A DNA stretch of 64,000 nt from Antedon mediterranea (taxonomy: Eukaryota > Echinodermata > Crinoidea > Comatulida > Antedonidae): assembly GCF_964355755.1 (NCBI RefSeq), contig NC_092671.1:35729304-35793303 (forward strand). The letters run 5' to 3'. Made by a program: the position numbers and the translations under genes. Of the stretch, positions 24,751 to 35,836 are shown piece by piece. The notes below the pieces were generated by a model. That model did no database searches. It had not been told where the DNA came from and saw only the letters and a list, made by a program, of their open reading frames with translations. Every line of letters begins with the position of its first letter. Position 1 is the stretch's first letter.

Positions 24751-27459
24751 CACAGTGGGCCAGAATTGGTTCAAAGTGTGCCAAAAGTCTATACGCATGA
24801 ATAAATACTGATACTGATTACGTTAATTTTTAAAGGATCTAAGGGGTTTTCAGACCCGTTTAATGGAAGTATTATTACCTTAAATAGGTATGACGTAATA
24901 CAAATGGTGTTTTCTGATTGGTTAAGGCGATTGTGCTTGTAATTCTTAAGTCAATTAATATTACATTCACTATTGAAAGTGTAAGGGTTTCTATTACCCG
25001 GGGAAGGGTGAAAGTAAAATTTCCCTCTTCCTTGCTACCCCCAATAAATCTTCTAAATTTTCTTAATAATTATCAGACGTCATAAAATACTAATTTTTGA
25101 TTTTATGACTTTAATTCTCATTGCAATATCATGTGTGATTAATTTGCATCCATGATTGAAACGTACTCAAATTATTTAAAGATCCACAAAGTTCAATGAA
25201 ACCATCTTTTTAATGTTCAGTATTATGTCATTTTGAAATACTATTAATAATAATAATATTGAAAATAGGTTTTTATTGCATGTTACAAATAAGGGTTTAA
25301 TTGACTGAAATATATCACTTATGTTGTCGACTCGTGATATTTTCCTTGCATTTTTTCGTCGACGGACTCTATTGTCTTTGTTCCTTGCTTCTTGAGCCTC
25401 TTTGCGCATCATAGACCTACCTATCGGTAATACAGAACTCGAAATGATTGATGAACTAGAAGAACATTTTATAGTTATACCATGGATAAAGTTGTATATA
25501 ATAATAACTCTGCTGTTTTTCGGCAGTAGTCTCAAATTGTAAATCTCAGCGAACGTCTCCTTTTCCTGGAAAGCTCTGCAAACTGTGTTGCCATCGTTTT
25601 CCTAAACCTTGTTTAGGTTAATCTACTTTCAGTCTTATTTCTTCTTTAAACCGTTCGTGTATTTTTTTCTTCATATCGGCAACGATAGCTTTTTCACTAT
25701 CAGACGAAATACGCCATTTTTTTACTGGCATTCTGTACCCAATATGAATATTCAATTCAAAGCACCTACTCCTTTTGTGTAGTGGCGAGAGCCCATAGCT
25801 GTAGGCTTCTTCGCTTGACGATAGGAGTTTATCCAAATCATTAAACTGTTTTTGGAGTAGCTCCACATATATAACATCGCATTGATGACTTGGTTTCAGT
25901 CAAAGCATTCACGACCTTTTTGTCAATCATGGTGAATTGTAAAATTGTAGTGTATTTAGATGTTGTCTTTTTTGTTTTCATCTGCAGCCAGTTCATAGTT
26001 AATATCAAATCATATTTTCGTTGGTTGCAGCTTCTTTATCTCATCTTGAACATATTCATTCTCTACCTGTAAGAGTTGAGTCGTTTCTTTCTTGAATTGC
26101 AGGTGTATAGGTCGGCAAAATCGCGAGGAAGTATCTTTCTAAATTTTCAACTACTTCTGTAATTTCTTCTTTTCTTTCCTGAACAATTCGAAGTGCAGTT
26201 TGGTCCAGCAAGCTTTGAAGGGGTACTCTTGCCGAATCTTCTTTAACCGTTATATTGTTTGGGTAGCATTTATGCTTAGCTTCACTCACGTTGTTATATG
26301 GTGGGTAAATATCTGCATGTTTGCCTTTTGCAGCCAACCTGTTTGGTATGACTGTTTTGTCATATCAGTTTCAACTAAAAGTGACAAAGCTTCTTAAACT
26401 TGATCGGTTCTGGTTTTTTTTGGATACTAACTTTCTTATTTTAGCTGGTCTTGATTGTGTAAGCAATGCAAACTTCAGCACATATTTTAAATGTGAATTT
26501 TGGTTATAGACTTGTGATGCAGCATAGGGAAGTTCTTCTGGTTCTCCGACTACTAATAGCTGATGAAATGAACTTTGTGATGGCCATACTTGTACCATCT
26601 TCTTCGTAAACAATAAAGAAATGCTTTGATAGTTTTAGTAGACTTAAGTTCTTTTGGTATGTTCTCGTCATTCCTTACATTTTAATGTAAACGCAATTCA
26701 CGTAAACATACATCGCAGGCTAGTTGAGGGTTGGTAAATAACCAGCCGAATGGAGAGCTTCAAAGTTGTATTTTGATATGGAGGCCATGTTACCTGTACC
26801 TACACTTGCTTTTCCAATACAGACGCGTCGTGGAAAGGTTTTCTCTTCGTCAAGTTCGTGCGATTGCGGTACATCAATGTGTCAATGAATGCATTATACA
26901 TTTATTTTAAAACGGCACGCATAGGGACATTTAAATCGCTTTCTATATGCAATGTCGCAAATTGTCGCAGCCAAATTTGGTATTAACGTAAAGCTCAAGC
27001 ATCACTCGAAATATTAATGTCAAAATTAGCGTGGGAATCGACGCGAATCCAAACTATTTTAGTGGTTTTACTTTTAAAATACGATTTTTCGGTATTTTTT
27101 GGCTATATTTGGTGAATTTTAACCCCAAAATAAAGCAATAATGAAAATTTTATTTTTACTTCCTAATATGATTAATAACAGACAACAATTTCATGCAGTA
27201 TCAAATTCTTTGCTGTTTTCTAGAAAAAATAAATGTGAATTTAACTGTTCTTTTTGCTCATTTTAAATGAAATGTCATGGTTTCTTCCAGTTTCCATGGT
27301 TACAAGACACTATTAAAATTTACAAAATATAAAATTATTAGTGGATTTATATATTTTAAGATGTCTTCTTCCTAACCCAATATTAAAAAAATTGGATTGC
27401 CACATTTACCAATTTGGACTTTTGGCACACTTTGAATTGATTCTGGCCCACTGTCTGTG
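24751..27459. mobile_element. Transib/RAG1-like DNA transposon, decayed, with CACAGTG termini
   Basis: The left end at 24751 begins CACAGTGGGCCAGAATTGG. The right end, read inward on the minus strand from 27459, begins CACAGACAGTGGGCCAGAAT, the same with a 4-bp ACAG insertion. The inverted repeats continue through TTCAAAGTGTGCCAAAAGTC, about 41 bp with few mismatches. The element is flanked by a perfect direct 5-bp duplication, CGCCG (24746-24750 and 27460-27464). Transib transposons and RAG recombinase are known for a CAC-starting heptamer (CACAGTG in recombination signals) and 5-bp GC-rich target duplications. On the left end, 23 bases separate the heptamer from CCAAAAGTC, which resembles a nonamer. 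The interior holds a broken transposase on the minus strand. What I see: ends, duplication, relic gene. The family assignment combines these. Confidence 0.88.
25230..26700 (-). pseudogene. RAG1/Transib-like transposase relic
   Basis: Read on the minus strand, pieces of one protein appear in order but in several frames. From 26700 to about 26371: NDENIPKELKSTKTIKAF, then HLKYVLKFALLTQSRPAKIRKL. From 26337 to 26056: AAKGKHADIYPPYN, CYPNNITVKE, VPLQSLLDQTALRI. About 25950-25860: MIDKKVVNALTET, CYICGATPK. From 25840 to 25618: YGLSPLHKRSRCFELNIHIG, then a KKxxHERFKEEIRLKVD segment. About 25430-25350: LPIG, KEAQEARNK, RRRKNARKISR. The CxxC segment, the LH ... FE ... I/L-rich segment and the final E-x-x-E-x-x-N-K ... 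AR block parallel the RAG1 core, the last around RAG1 Glu962. Stops and frameshifts interrupt it, and the stretch expected to hold the first catalytic Asp seems to be missing between 26060 and 25950. It is not functional. Confidence 0.78.
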
Positions 27460-27683
27460 CGCCGGTGACCCGCGCCGTGTGTTTATTTTATTGCGCGTTA
27501 GATGAAGTTTGACGCGTGTGTTGAAAGATTCGAATCGCGCTCTTTCTAAAGAACGTTACGATTTTTGTGTCATTAATAATTAATGTGTACTGTATTTAAT
27601 TATAATTATTAATAGGCCTAAACCTATTATGGCCTCAACATGTTAAATTTGACTTAGCTAAGTCGTAGAAATTCTATTTTAAA
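27460..27683. other. Presumed promoter and 5' UTR region of the DCST1-like gene
   Basis: Begins with the CGCCG target duplication of the transposon and continues through a short GC-rich stretch (27455-27545). The DCST1-like start codon follows at 27684. The transposon end thus lies only 225 bp from that start codon. Confidence 0.4.
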
Positions 27684-30600
27684 ATGAAATGTTTGACAAA
27701 ATTTTGCGATTTGTACAAAGCAGGTAAGTTGAACAAAAACAACTTTTTACCTTTTAAGTTAAGAGGATGTCGTGGAGACAGCCTAGGCTAGGCTAGAAGC
27801 CTAGGCCTAGGGCCTAACTAATAAGGTTTATCGCAAATAGCGTGTGCGATGTATGGTGGGATGGATTTGGTTGTACGTACGCGTCGTGACGTTTGCTTCC
27901 AAACCCTTCCCATCATGCATTGTGCAAGCTATTTGCGATAAGCCTTATTAGCCCTGGCTAGAAAATGATGAAATAAAATAAAATTAATAAATAAAGGCCT
28001 AGGATGTAGCAGGCCCGTAGCCAGGGGGGGTTTTTATGGTTCGGGCGAACCCCCCCCCCCCCCTTTACAGCGAACCCCCCTTAACCGACTGCGAACCCCC
28101 ATCCCCGACATGCCCAATACCTCACCCTCATCTCCGAAAATCGTCCAAATACGTGCCCCACAGTACAAAAAGTTGTTCGTAAATTGAAAAATTCGTAAAC
28201 TCGTTCGAAATAACTCATACAGTACCTTCTTCCCTGTATGAGCGTACTTCGAGCGATACGTGTCTGTAAATTTCTAAGATTTGCAAATGAATTGCCGATT
28301 TTAACCTGAAAAATAAATGTTTGGTCCCTGCATGTAACATGATATTGACGCGTCTCACAGCGAGCTGGGGCACGAACGATTCGTACAAAGGACACCGCCA
28401 GACAACTGCGTACCAATTGTTTAGATCACTGGCAGTCAGACAGCATGCATAAAGTATATAGCCTTCCGACATACATCAGTATTTATGTGTGGCTATGAAG
28501 TGTAATGTATCATAGAGGATTATAGTGAATATTAATATTTTACACTATAATATCTATGGTATCATGTACTGTAGTTCACATTATGGCATCCGATTATTTT
28601 TTTTCTAGACCACCAGCCGATACGTACTCAAATGTATCAATATCACCTATTTACATTGGCATAATTAATTTCCTCAACAAATTGCTGTAAATAAATATTC
28701 AGATAGAGCTATAATAAGAATTGCATTTGCCTTCACCCAGTGTGCTTTTTTCGGGGCTTCTCCTAGACGTACGTTCGCATTGAACTTGAACGCAAAACAA
28801 AATATCGAGTAAATGATCAAACAATCGGCGGCTCCGCACAGAGCACGCGCATCTAACATACGGCAATAAATGTTATCGTTTAAATAGTCCACGAGTCCAA
28901 GTACGATCGTTTTGCTCATTGGTAGCATGCTGCATGAGAGTGTCTTTTCCGGCCATCTAGGGGTGTCATTTAACAAAATTCGCTTCGCCTCAGGCCCCAC
29001 CCCAGGGGGGGGGGGGGGGGGGCGGGGGGTTGACCCAAATACTTAGTGTCCGAACCCCCCCTTGACAAATCCTGGCTACGGCCCTGTGTAGGCTAGGCTA
29101 GTTATATACTAGGCCTATAGGACCGTTTGGATTTTTAAAAATATATTTTTCATTTCTTTATTTTTAGCGGTCAAACGTTGTATGCAAGGTTGGTGTCCGT
29201 GCATTTATCGATTTTTTCGGAGCAAAGATAATGAATACCAAATTATTAAGGGCTTATTTGGCCTCATCCTTGGTGCTGGTGTTGGAGCAGGTTCGTTTAA
29301 ATTATTATTTTTTTTATTATTATCATTCTAGCTTAGGCCTAATGAATAAATAAAAATAAAATGCAGCAAAGTGACATTAGGCCTACATAATAAATTCATA
29401 GGAAATAATAATTATATAAAATTATTTATAATCTAAATAATGCTTTCCTATTTCTAAAGCTCTTCACTTCGTAGTTCTGGTTAAGATCGAACATATACCG
29501 AAGGCTTACCAGTACCACGTAGCCGGAGCGGTGATGGCAGTGTTTGGCCTTGCATGTTCCTTGTCTGTTTCAGCAAGATGTATACTTGTTTTAATTTTCC
29601 CGAACTTTTTCGGGAAGAACGGTAGAAATACTGTGACTACATTTGCGATTATGTATCTCATGACAGGTGTGTTACTGTTAGAATTTTTTTTATTAATCTT
29701 TCTGTTATGCAGAATGTTTGTAATGCATCTATGTATGCCTACTGTATGAGTCTCAAACTACAACAGTTTTTCCATTCACTCGTAAACATTTCTCTCTAAA
29801 TTATGGAATCGCCTATACCCTAGGTCCAGCATCAAACATCATAGCCAATGCAGAAGAGTCTGCTCGCGCCATATCGTGTACGGCTGCTTTAAGTTTTAAC
29901 CACAGTAAAACTGCATTTGAATTGATGCACAAGCCGCTTGTTGCTGCATTTAGAGATATGCAGGTGAGAATAAGGCGTGTGATTCCCACTAGAACGCAAC
30001 GCAACGTGTCGACGCAAAGTGCTATTTTGCATAATCACAAGTGGGAACCGATGACGCAACAATGCTGCAAACATAGCAGGTTTGATTTCACGCAGGCGGG
30101 GGCATACACAACTGTGGAAAGGGCACTTTCTTACGTTACGTAGGTTGCGTTATGTTGCGTTGCTAGTGGGAACAAAGAATTATGAAATATAAAATATGAA
30201 TTCTTCCGTTTTTCATAAACACACAGTTCAATGCACAAACGGTCGTTGATAATCTAAAATATATGATGATATATTGTTGTTATGTAATTATAATTAAAAA
30301 GCGCCAAACTGGACACCTAGGAACTACTTACAAGTTGTGTCCGCCCAATAACAGATATTTGACTTGAATTTTCATTTACAGAAAAATACAAAAGAAGTAA
30401 AGCAGGTTACCTCTGGTCTGAGAGCAAATTTTAAAGTAATGAGTAAAGATTTAAAACCCCCAAATTTGCCACCTCCTCCCCCTCCGGACGAACCAGTCAA
30501 ATCATCCTCACCAAGAGCTAGTAAAATTCAAATTGATTTTTCGAAGCGAATGAGTAGCAAATGTGATGGTAAGTGTGATTGAACTTGATTAGACATTTTA

Positions 30601-33600
30601 AACACCATCACTCGTAATTGAAGGTAGACCTACTTGTTTACCCTATCAACTCTTTACCTTTATTTCAGAGGTTTTTGAGGGCGCTGTTGAACGCTGCAAA
30701 GATATGTTCAGAAACACGGAAAGAAAATGCTATGACAAACTAAAATTTCCAGGCGTTAAACACGTGCTATGTCTTCCATTAAAATTGAATTTTGTTTGTA
30801 GCATAATCAGAGGTAAGCAGAGGAGTTGAAACCCAACACGGTGTCCTCTTAAAGGTCTGTCTACACTATCAAACTGTATGTGACACAAATATGTGATGTG
30901 CCCATATATATATATGGACATGATGATGTCATATCGCTACCATATTTGGATATATCACTACCATATTTGGGCACGTATCAACCCTTTTTTTGTCAAACTA
31001 GATTGATAGTGTAGACAGAGCTATACAAAGCGTCCCTTAAATAAGAATTGGCCGTGTGTTGAAAAATACTCGTTCTTTTTACGGGAAAGCGTCTCCTTAA
31101 TAGAGAGGTGTACCTTGAATAGGGGGTATACCAGAGGAGAGGTTCTGAATTTTCTTCTTTTTTTCTGTTTTTACGTTTGTTGATATGGATGAAATTAAAG
31201 AAATTGAAATTGAATGTAATAATTATATGTGTATCAATTACCACTACCTTTCCATAGTGGTGTGAAAGTTGTTCACAAATATTTTCTTTCTAAGCGTACA
31301 AGTCAAGTACATGTAGAAGTTTCAATCCGAACATAGATCCGCAGTTAGGAAACACGTATGTTAAGATGGAGAGATTAGTTGATTCTTTTGACAGTAAATA
31401 TCACATCGAAACTCAGTGGCAGGTAATAGTTTGTTTTGATTTTTTACGTTTTTCCAATAATAATGATTGTAAGCAAAATGATAATGTTGATATTTGGTCT
31501 GATCATGGAGGTATAATGGTCTTATAAAAAGAACGTAGAGAAAAGACATAGAACATTCGGTAAAATGCAATACTGTATTGAAGGATGAGACGGAGATACT
31601 GCAGAAAAAATAGAGAAGAGTGAATATTTCAAGAACTAGTAGAAGAGTTACAAAAACTACGGTGAAGCAAATTGATGTGGAGAGTTTTTTGCTCGAGTGA
31701 GTGGCCGAGCGGTTTAGACAATGGGACCGTATTTACGTAGGGTTCGAGGCTCACTCGTTTTATGGTTCTGGTGGTAGAACAAATCTTCTCGGATAAGGAC
31801 TATAAACCGTTAGGTCCAGTGTACACATCTAGTTCATGTGCACTTTAAAGGACCTAGTACATCTTTCGAGACGAGTAGGGGGTTACCCGGCGTATTTAGT
31901 ACACATCCACTGATAATATCTGGGCCCTCTTGGAGACCAGTATAAATAAAATATTTCGGCTTCTTGATATCGACCAGGATTATCTTAAAAGTTCGGTACG
32001 ATGAGAGGTAGATGGATCATTTTTTACTATCTATTTGATATAGTGAATTACAACATCCAAATGTACTAACTCAAACAGATCCTCTTTTCAGATGATTACA
32101 TTTCCGTTAGACATGGATAAAAATTCGGCAAAAAATATCCAGAAAGCTGTGCTCGAGGAATTCAACAGGAAAAAAATGATTTTCATCACTTTCTTTTTCA
32201 TCGCACAGGTCATGTTATCATTTACTTTCGTATTAGTTTTTGTGTCGTAAGTAATAACTAAATTTATTTTTGTATAACGATGTTGCTATCAATGTAGGCC
32301 CTTCTGCACATATGTATTATTACGTATTGTATTAATTTTTACTAGAAGCACAACTAGACATAACTATAGACTGATTAACATAATGTTTTAAGCGAATATA
32401 GCTAATCTCTATTGATGACTGACGTTACCTTATTCCAGTATATGTTACTGTTGTGTTTTCTATTTTCTAATATATTTTTACTGTTCCTGGTAACGGTACC
32501 ACAGAGCATTTAAGTACAATAAACTGTTCTTGTCAGACTTCACATTTGACAACAACTACCTTACTTCATACTTTAGACGGATAGATGAAAGGCGAAGAAA
32601 AAAGGTACACAAAAACAATATATACATAATACGCACTTTCTTCACATAATTAATAATTGGAGACTATATTTCATTCCATTCCATAATTTTATGACGTTTA
32701 ACCTGGTTCTTTTTGGACAATTTCCCTGCATTTAAATTCTTGTCGATTAGGCCTATTTAGTAAATAAAAAATGGTTTACGCTGCACACCTTTTTTTTAAA
32801 GAAAAAGAGAACACTATTACCGCTCATGAAAGCAGAGAAGAAAGAATACATAGAACCGTTCCACTTCAAAATGAGGAAAGAAGAAAAATCTAAATGTGTG
32901 AGTGTAAATACTAAATATGTGTGAGTGTAAAGTCATGGATGATGACTTCAGTGACAATGATAATACTAATAATGACTTAAGCGGTAATTGTGATTTATTA
33001 TTAGCCATCATAATTTTATATATCGAGATTTATAAAGGACTTCTTTTTTTAAATTAAAAGATAAAAACTGTACTTCGACTTGGTGCTCAAGTTCTGGCAA
33101 CCATTGCCATCGTTTGCTTCGACAGTCTTCTTTATGAAATGCTGGATATTATTCGAAGACATAGTAGACTTGAAGTCAAATTGAAAGGTAATACGCATGT
33201 CATAAATATGTTTTGTAATAATGTTTCTCTAAGACAACTGCCTCATTTCGGTTTTATCCATAATGACATTTGAGGCTGCCCAGCATAAAATGCACACTTT
33301 TCTATCTCTGATAGTAGCGAATGAAATCGTATGTACTGATGGAAATTGAAGAGTATGCCTCACACTTGCTTCAATTGTGGGTTTGCATGCAAAGAATATA
33401 TAGTTTAAAAAAATGACCAGGGTAATAATGTGCTATGTAAAACGCATTTGAGCATTACTCATGAAAAGGGCGCTTGGTAATATTATATTATTATTAATAT
33501 CGTATGTCAACCTATCAAATATTAATGTATGTAAAGGTGCTTTATGATGTCAGTTTAGACAATTAATATGCTTACAATTTTTGATTTTCAGGTCATCATC

Positions 33601-35836
33601 AAGTTAGTTTGAAAGTTCTTGGCAATGGTTTAGTGGCAAATTTATTTAAAAATCTGATTGGAAGCTTTGATCAGTCTCAAAGTGTAGACACTATTTCCAG
33701 CAATAGTAGTAAGTTTCGTTTATTATGCATCTGTATTTTTTTCTTAAATGTTTACAAACTCGTTAGCCAATCATACTGCACAAAATATATCACTTGATAC
33801 TTTTTTTTACAGATTGTTTGCCAATTCCTACAAAGACACCAAAAAACATTATTCATAATATATTCCTGATTTGGCTGTGTGTGTTTTTGTTGGTTTACTT
33901 CGAGGCGTTTAGTCTGAGGTTGAGACGTACAATATGTGCATTTTTTCATCGGAAGGTAAACCGTAATATTAGTTTATTTGTGTTTGTTCCATCCCTCTGT
34001 GGTGTGGTAATATCAAGTCTTGATATTGTATCCACTAGAAATTTTAATCAAACTAATTGCAAGAAAAGGTTTTTTTGATATGCAATGTTCTTTGGGCCCT
34101 ACTGAACACATTTATCAACGTTAGGACTTATTTTCACTTTGATAAAAAAACTGTGTCCAAACATGAATGGAAATGCTATTTCTAACATTATTGACTTTGA
34201 TTTATGATATCTCAGCAACCACTAATCGGAGAGATACAAGTTAAGGCTCAAATTGTTCAGAAACTACATATTTATATCCAGTCTAATGGCATGTTTTACA
34301 AAAAATGGCGGATTTAAAGGTCTAAAGATGACATTTCATCAACAAATTTTCTTGCAATTTGTGTCCAAAAAATATTCAGTTTTATCAGTACGTACAGTAT
34401 GCATATAAATTCATCTGTTGCTAGCGTAGTTTTGATGCTGTGTTGTCAATGCCTAACATGTAATGTTTTGCTTTGTCTTTTTGACTAGCGAGAGAAAAAA
34501 CGTGTTTTGTTTATGTACAACGATTTATTAAAGAAAAGAAAGGGGTTTTTAAAGTTCATGCGTAAACGAGTTAAGAGACAAGCAAAAGAAGATAAATTAT
34601 CGGTATGTTGCTCATATTCGTTGTGAAATGAATTCAACTGTCTCTATTTGATTGTATATTTAAAAAATATAAATTTTGTAACTACATAGTTTCATTGTTT
34701 GTTGTTTGAACTGGCTAAAATAATTATGATAAACAATTAATGTGTGACCTACTGACCTAATGTACACATAAAACCTTAAGTAAGGGTGTGTGGCGCAGTG
34801 TGTTGGACGCTGGATTACCGATCGTGAGGTCGTGATTCGAATCCAGCTTTCGTCGCATTGGTTGTATCCTTAGGCAAGGCAATTTACTTACATTTGCCTA
34901 TCCCCACCCACGTGTATAAAATGGGTACCCGGTTTGATCATTATGGGAGTAGGCCTATGTTTCCATGTGTTTGATCCAAAACATGACCATGGTAATAATG
35001 TGCTATGTAAAATGCCTTTGAGCATTACTCATGAAAAGGGCGCTTGGTATTATTATATTATTATTAATATCGTATGTCAACCTATCAAATATTAATATAC
35101 CGTAATGTATATACAGAGGGAAACTGGTATTCTAACAATCCTTCGTCGGCGTTTCAAGTGGATCGGAGTTTGTTTAAAGAAGTTAAACCTTGGCCGTCAA
35201 TCATGCCTGATATGTGGTGAACTGGAGAGAAAGGGATTCTACCACTGCACTGGCAAAGATTGCTATTTCTCTTATTGCAAAGACTGCTGGAGAGACGTCA
35301 ATGTAATCATTTTGTTATTTCTTTATTCACTTATGATTTAAATTGTAAACAAATCATAAACACGTGTCTGTAGGCCTACTTCTATGTAATTAAATTGTTC
35401 GTACAAGTTTGTATCTTTACCCGCTTGGACATTGTAAGACCACACCAGGGAGTTGTTACACATTGGACTAAAAGTATTCGGTATTAGGCTCGGTTCGTTT
35501 CTGTTCCGAAAGTTTTAATGAAGGAAATCTTACATTAAAGTTGTTATTCTCATTCAGTTATTAACTACATTATTTTAAAATGTATTTGATTGATTGATTA
35601 AAATACATAATTTTTATTACACCAGTTTTATTACATCACTCAATTTGGTTAAGGACGACTTCTTTTTAAATTATGCATTAAGGAATAAAAATTGGATCCA
35701 TACTCTTCGACTTCTCCCATTAATAATTATATTACTTTTAATAATTTTTCCTTCACAGAAACGTTGTTATGCATGCTATACTGGAAAAGAATCTGACAGT
35801 GAGAGCTCTTTGACGGATATGGACGACTTCTTTTGA
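27684..35836 (+). CDS. DCST1: DC-STAMP-domain protein, DCST1-like (16 exons, 694 aa)
   Basis: Exons: 27684-27723, 29168-29290, 29460-29666, 29824-29963, 30382-30568, 30669-30812, 31295-31422, 32092-32246, 32505-32604, 32802-32897, 33061-33187, 33592-33708, 33813-33955, 34489-34602, 35117-35302, 35759-35836. The sum is 695 codons including stop, near the length of human DCST1. The family includes Drosophila sneaky and nematode spe-42/spe-49, sperm multipass membrane proteins needed for fertilisation. Visible: several hydrophobic segments (exons 2-3, 8, 11, 13); a cytoplasmic-type polyproline run in exon 5; conserved cysteines (KC ... LCLPL ... VC in exon 6, CLPIP in exon 13); FDNNYLTSYFRRID in exon 9; and a C-terminal RING-like cluster CLICG ... 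HC ... YCKDCW in exon 15. The tail is acidic and ends DMDDFF. DCST2 is the main alternative; length and tail favour DCST1. Introns carry several transposons. Confidence 0.9.
27829..27950. mobile_element. Fold-back MITE in DCST1 intron 1
   Basis: TAATAAGGTTTATCGCAAAT at 27829 pairs with ATTTGCGATAAGCCTTATTA ending at 27950. The imperfect pairing continues inward for about 52 bases on each arm, leaving a short loop around GTACGTACGCGTCGTGACG. The whole 122-bp unit could fold into a long hairpin. No coding capacity. Confidence 0.75.
28020..29086. mobile_element. 1.07-kb non-autonomous TIR transposon in DCST1 intron 1
   Basis: The left end reads CAGGCCCGTAGCCAGG and the right end, inward on the minus strand, CAGGGCCGTAGCCAGG. 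Flanks carry the same 5 bp, TGTAG (28015-28019 and 29087-29091). Next to each end are long homopolymer tracts: a C run near 28050-28063 and a G run near 29006-29024. The terminal wording CAGGG-CGTAGCC is known from hAT-type non-autonomous elements, though classic hAT insertions duplicate 8 bp, so a 5-bp-duplicating group is possible. I see no convincing transposase inside. Confidence 0.8.
30853..31022. mobile_element. TIR MITE, copy 3 (DCST1 intron 6)
   Basis: The best preserved copy of the family: it starts AGGTCTGTCTACACTATC and ends GATAGTGTAGACAGAGCT, inverted repeats of about 22 bp. The interior has GATGATGTCATATCGCTACC and a partly duplicated ACCATATTTGG motif. No coding capacity. Confidence 0.85.
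31696..31955 (+). mobile_element. tRNA-derived SINE, family 1, forward copy (DCST1 intron 7)
   Basis: The head 31696-31756 is tRNA-like: the outer arms GAGTGAG and CTCACTC pair perfectly, an A-box-like TGGCCGAGCGGTTTAGACA follows the first arm, and GGTTCGAGGC forms the B box. At 61 nt it is shorter than a tRNA and lacks a proper anticodon arm, so it is a SINE head, most like Leu/Ser tRNAs. The body contains GGATAAGGACTATAAACCG and AGTAGGGGGTTACCCGG, both found on the minus strand at 40325-40555. The 3' edge near AAATAAAATA is approximate. Confidence 0.8.
33411..33530 (+). repeat. 120-bp block duplicated within DCST1 introns, copy 1
   Basis: This block (intron 11) and 34979-35097 (intron 14) are nearly identical, including TAATAATGTGCTATGTAAAA, GAGCATTACTCATGAAAAGG and CGTATGTCAACCTATCAAAT. 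In the second place it forms the 3' part of a SINE with a complete tRNA-like head; here the head is missing. Confidence 0.8.
34785..35097 (+). mobile_element. tRNA-derived SINE, family 2 (DCST1 intron 14)
   Basis: An A-box-like TGGCGCAGTGTGTTGG lies at 34791-34806 and a B box GATTCGAATCC at 34834-34844. A body with CCTTAGGCAAGGCAATTTAC and CACCCACGTGTATAAAATGG follows, wording common to SINEs of marine invertebrates. The tail beyond about 34979 is the block shared with 33411-33530. It ends 19 bp before exon 15 of the DCST1-like gene, so it supplies sequence very close to that splice acceptor. Confidence 0.8.

Noticed and set aside
28081-29000. Minus-strand frames of 85-111 codons inside the TIR element
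   Set aside because: No transposase motifs; they overlap homopolymer tracts and each other.
30480-30500. Proline-codon run as a microsatellite
   Set aside because: It is the in-frame polyproline stretch of DCST1-like exon 5.
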